A DNA stretch of 64,000 nt, taken from positions 1-64,000 of the forward strand of contig NZ_JBHYFK010000008.1 of the NCBI RefSeq assembly GCF_051859565.1. The letters run 5' to 3'. Every line of letters starts with the position of its first letter. Position 1 is the first letter of the stretch. The stretch is from Glycocaulis sp051859565 (GTDB taxonomy: Bacteria > Pseudomonadota > Alphaproteobacteria > Caulobacterales > Maricaulaceae). The position numbers and the translations under genes were made by a program. This document shows positions 61,728-64,000 of the stretch, in pieces. The notes below the pieces were generated by a model. That model made no database searches and was not told the origin of the DNA. It worked only from the letters and a program-made list of their open reading frames with translations.

Positions 61728-63953
61728 ATGATTGATCGTCTGATGTACGGTGCAGCTGCTGCGGCCCTGGTGCTGGCAGCCTGCGAAGAGCAGCCTGCCG
61801 CGCCCGCACCGGAAGTGACCGGCGCAAGCGAAACCGGAGCGGCCCCTGAGCAAGAGACGGCGGCCAGTCCGGCTGATATGCTTGCGGCGCAGGGCGGCGC
61901 ACTGGCCGCGCTGGACAACAACCCGTTCGCCGAAGAGTGGACGGAGAATTTCGGCGCGCCGCCCCTCGACCGTATCACCGAAGCGCATTTTATGCCGGCC
62001 TTCGAGGCGGCGATGGCTGACCATTCGGCTGAAGTTGCGGCGATTGCCAATAATCCCGAAGCGCCCACGTTTGAAAACACGCTTCTGGCCATGGAGATGG
62101 CGGGCAGCGGCCTGAGCCGCGTCGGGGCGGTGTTCGGCAATCTGACCAGCTCGGCCTCGAATGAGGAGTTGCGGTCCATCCAGCGTGATGTCAGCCCGAT
62201 GCTGGCCCGCCACAGCGCATCGATCACGCTCAATGCAGACTTGTTTGCCCGCATCGACACGCTCTTCCAGAACCGTGCCGATCTGAACCTGACCGACGAG
62301 CAGGCCCGGCTTCTGGAAGTCTATCACGACAATTTCGTCCGCGCCGGCGCCCAGCTGACCGAGGAGGAGCGTGAGCGCTTTGCAGAGATCCGTTCCGAGC
62401 TCGCGACGCTTTACACCCAGTTCTCCCAGAACGAGCTCGGCGACCGGGAACTCTGGTATATGGAACTGCCGGAAAGCGCCCTGGAAGACCTGCCTGCGTC
62501 CATGGTCAGCGCCGCCCGCGCTGCCGCCCGCGCGCGGGACATGGATGGCCATATCATCACGCTGGACCGCTCCAGCGTGGAGCCTTTCCTGGAGACCTCG
62601 CCGGACCGCGAGCTGCGCGAACGTGCCTGGCGCGGCTTCTATAATCGCGGCAATAACGACAACGAGTTCAACAACAACCAGCTGATCCGCGATATTCTGG
62701 CTCTGCGTCAGGAGCAGGCGCAGATGCTCGGCTTTGAAAGCTGGGCCCACTACCGCACCGGCGGCACGATGGCGGAAACGCCTGAAGCGGCGATCGACCT
62801 GATGGAACAGGTCTGGTGGCCGGCCCGGCAGCGCGCGCTTGAAGAGCTCGCTGATATCCAGGCCATGATCGATGCCGAAGGCGGCGATTATGAAGCCGAG
62901 GGCTGGGACTGGCGCTATTATACCCAGCGCGTGCGTGAGGAACGCTACAGCATCGATCCGTCAGAAGTGGCCCAGTATCTAGAGCTGGACCGGATGATCG
63001 ACGCGATGTTCTACACCTCGGAGCGTCTGTTCAACATCACCTTCCACGAGCGCAACGACATCCCGGTTTACCATCCTGATGTCCGCGTGTGGGAAGTCCA
63101 TAATGCCGATGGGGAGGTGATCGCTCTGTTCTACGGCGATTATTTCGCCCGCCAGGGCAAGCGCTCCGGCGCGTGGATGAGTGCGTTCCGCGCCCAGAAC
63201 GGGATTACGGGCGATATCCCGCTCATCCTGAACAACTGCAACTACAACAAGCCGGAAGATGGTGAGCCCGCGCTCATTTCCTTCACGGACGCGACGACGC
63301 TCTTCCACGAGCTGGGTCACGGCCTGCATGGCATTCTCTCGAACACGGACTATCCGTCGCTGGCGGGCACCTCCGTGGACCGCGATTTCGTGGAATTCCC
63401 GGCGCAGATCCTCGAGCACTGGCTGGCCCAGCCGGAAATCCTCGAGACCTACGCAACCCACTATGAGACCGGCGAGCCGATGCCGCGCGAACTGCTTGAG
63501 CGGGTGCTGGAAGCCCAGACCTTCAATGCCGGTTTCGAGAATGTCGAATTCCTCAATTCCGGTTTTGTCGACATGGCCTTCCACCTGGAAGAAAACCCGT
63601 CGGAGATCGATGTGGAGGCTTTTGAAGCCGAGGTGCTGGAAAGCCGTCAGAATCTGCGCCAGATCCCGATGCGTCACCGCTCGGCCCACTTCCTGCACAG
63701 CTTCTCCGGCGAGGGCTATGCGGCGGGCTATTACAGCTATCTGTGGGCGGGCGTGCTCGATAATGACGGCTTTGCCGCCTTTGAAGAAGCAGGCGACATC
63801 TTCGATCCGGAAACCGCGCAGCGCCTCTATGAGGTGTTTTCGGGGGGCAATACGCGTCCGGCCATGGAGATGTATACCGGTTTCCGCGGGCGTGAGCCTT
63901 CGGTGGAGCCGCTGCTGCGCAACCGGGGCCTGCTGACCGAAGTCGAAGGCTAG
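61728..63953 (+). CDS. dcp: M3 peptidyl-dipeptidase (Dcp-type) lipoprotein
   Basis: 741 residues. A signal peptide with lipobox LAAC (C19) makes it lipid-anchored, followed by a Pro/Ala/Glu linker. The thermolysin-like zinc motif is H527-E-L-G-H531 in LFHELGHGLHG, and the third ligand Glu lies about 25-30 residues on, in DFVEFPAQILEHW. The C-terminal HSFSGEGYAAGYYSYLW is the family's substrate site. It removes C-terminal dipeptides from peptides, here at the cell envelope rather than in the cytosol. AAGGTG precedes the ATG by about six bases. Confidence 0.93.
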   Translation: MIDRLMYGAAAAALVLAACEEQPAAPAPEVTGASETGAAPEQETAASPADMLAAQGGALAALDNNPFAEEWTENFGAPPLDRITEAHFMPAFEAAMADHSAEVAAIANNPEAPTFENTLLAMEMAGSGLSRVGAVFGNLTSSASNEELRSIQRDVSPMLARHSASITLNADLFARIDTLFQNRADLNLTDEQARLLEVYHDNFVRAGAQLTEEERERFAEIRSELATLYTQFSQNELGDRELWYMELPESALEDLPASMVSAARAAARARDMDGHIITLDRSSVEPFLETSPDRELRERAWRGFYNRGNNDNEFNNNQLIRDILALRQEQAQMLGFESWAHYRTGGTMAETPEAAIDLMEQVWWPARQRALEELADIQAMIDAEGGDYEAEGWDWRYYTQRVREERYSIDPSEVAQYLELDRMIDAMFYTSERLFNITFHERNDIPVYHPDVRVWEVHNADGEVIALFYGDYFARQGKRSGAWMSAFRAQNGITGDIPLILNNCNYNKPEDGEPALISFTDATTLFHELGHGLHGILSNTDYPSLAGTSVDRDFVEFPAQILEHWLAQPEILETYATHYETGEPMPRELLERVLEAQTFNAGFENVEFLNSGFVDMAFHLEENPSEIDVEAFEAEVLESRQNLRQIPMRHRSAHFLHSFSGEGYAAGYYSYLWAGVLDNDGFAAFEEAGDIFDPETAQRLYEVFSGGNTRPAMEMYTGFRGREPSVEPLLRNRGLLTEVEG

Positions 63954-64000
63954 ACCCGCGACTGCGTCGTGAATGAGAAGGGCGCGCTTCTTGCCGGAGC

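Noticed and set aside
61650..62750. Minus-strand open frame (366 codons) opposite the Dcp-type peptidase
   Set aside because: It is antisense to a complete M3 peptidase with HELGH and lipobox, and starts inside that gene.

Overview
The window reads as a chromosomal stretch of a high-GC alphaproteobacterium, most likely of the Maricaulales/Hyphomonadaceae-type aquatic lineage close to Maricaulis, Oceanicaulis or Glycocaulis. The reasons are acnA next to the ccm cytochrome c maturation genes, the trpBA-accD-folC order, a TIGR02300 gene beside tRNA-Ala(GGC) and aroA, a clustered sucCDAB-lpd set, RegB/RegA, MmcB with a GTTC-N7-GTTC LexA box, DUF1150 and DUF1674 proteins, and a beta-helix/di-heme lipoprotein pair of a family named after Hyphomonas. 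Lineage is inferred from gene content and synteny, not from a database search. No rRNA, CRISPR array, IS transposase or prophage was seen; one tRNA is present.

Layout. 1-7.2 kb: terminator and a G/C-rich repeat, acnA (-), an AT-rich two-gene islet, then ccmA-ccmB-(repeat)-ccmC-ccmD-ccmG. 7.2-14.9 kb: MarR and Nudix genes, then a minus-strand run of class A PBP, large lipoprotein, PdxY, DUF429 and a beta-lactamase-fold hydrolase. 15.0-21.3 kb: an envelope cluster of small lipoproteins, a beta-helix lipoprotein and a di-heme lipoprotein, then a chemoreceptor-like protein and an acidic EF-hand protein. 21.4-24.1 kb: htpX, SDHAF4-like DUF1674, exported nuclease, DUF2061, and about 590 bp of structured noncoding DNA. 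24.1-31.3 kb: aroA-trpB-[brnT-brnA]-trpA-accD-folC, with a BrnTA toxin-antitoxin pair splitting trpB from trpA; divergent TIGR02300 gene and tRNA-Ala. 31.4-36.2 kb: exported proteins (Tat-SDR, CsgH-like, His-rich DUF305, LVIVD-type beta-propeller) and DUF1150. 36.3-44.8 kb: UbiH-type hydroxylase, ECF sigma/ChrR pair, IalB, PhaZ, SCO1/SenC, RegB-RegA, MmcB and a zincin. 45.0-56.7 kb: the 2-oxoglutarate dehydrogenase/succinyl-CoA synthetase cluster, with a GNAT plus class III sirtuin behind lpd and two opposite-strand genes inside it. 56.8-64 kb: MFS, CPBP, DoxX-like, ArsR/AHSA1, CspA and a Dcp-type lipoprotein peptidase.

How genes work together. Aconitase, OGDH (E1, E2, E3), succinyl-CoA synthetase and an SDH assembly factor cover much of the TCA cycle. 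Ccm, SCO1/SenC, RegBA and UbiH point to a redox-regulated aerobic respiratory chain. The hunt turned up no large unknown system. It did give several compact modules worth testing: lpd-GNAT-sirtuin, BrnTA with a palindromic operator in the trp operon, the beta-helix/di-heme pair, a degenerate GGDEF-EAL-like protein between sucD and sucA, and several families of G/C-rich palindromic intergenic repeats.
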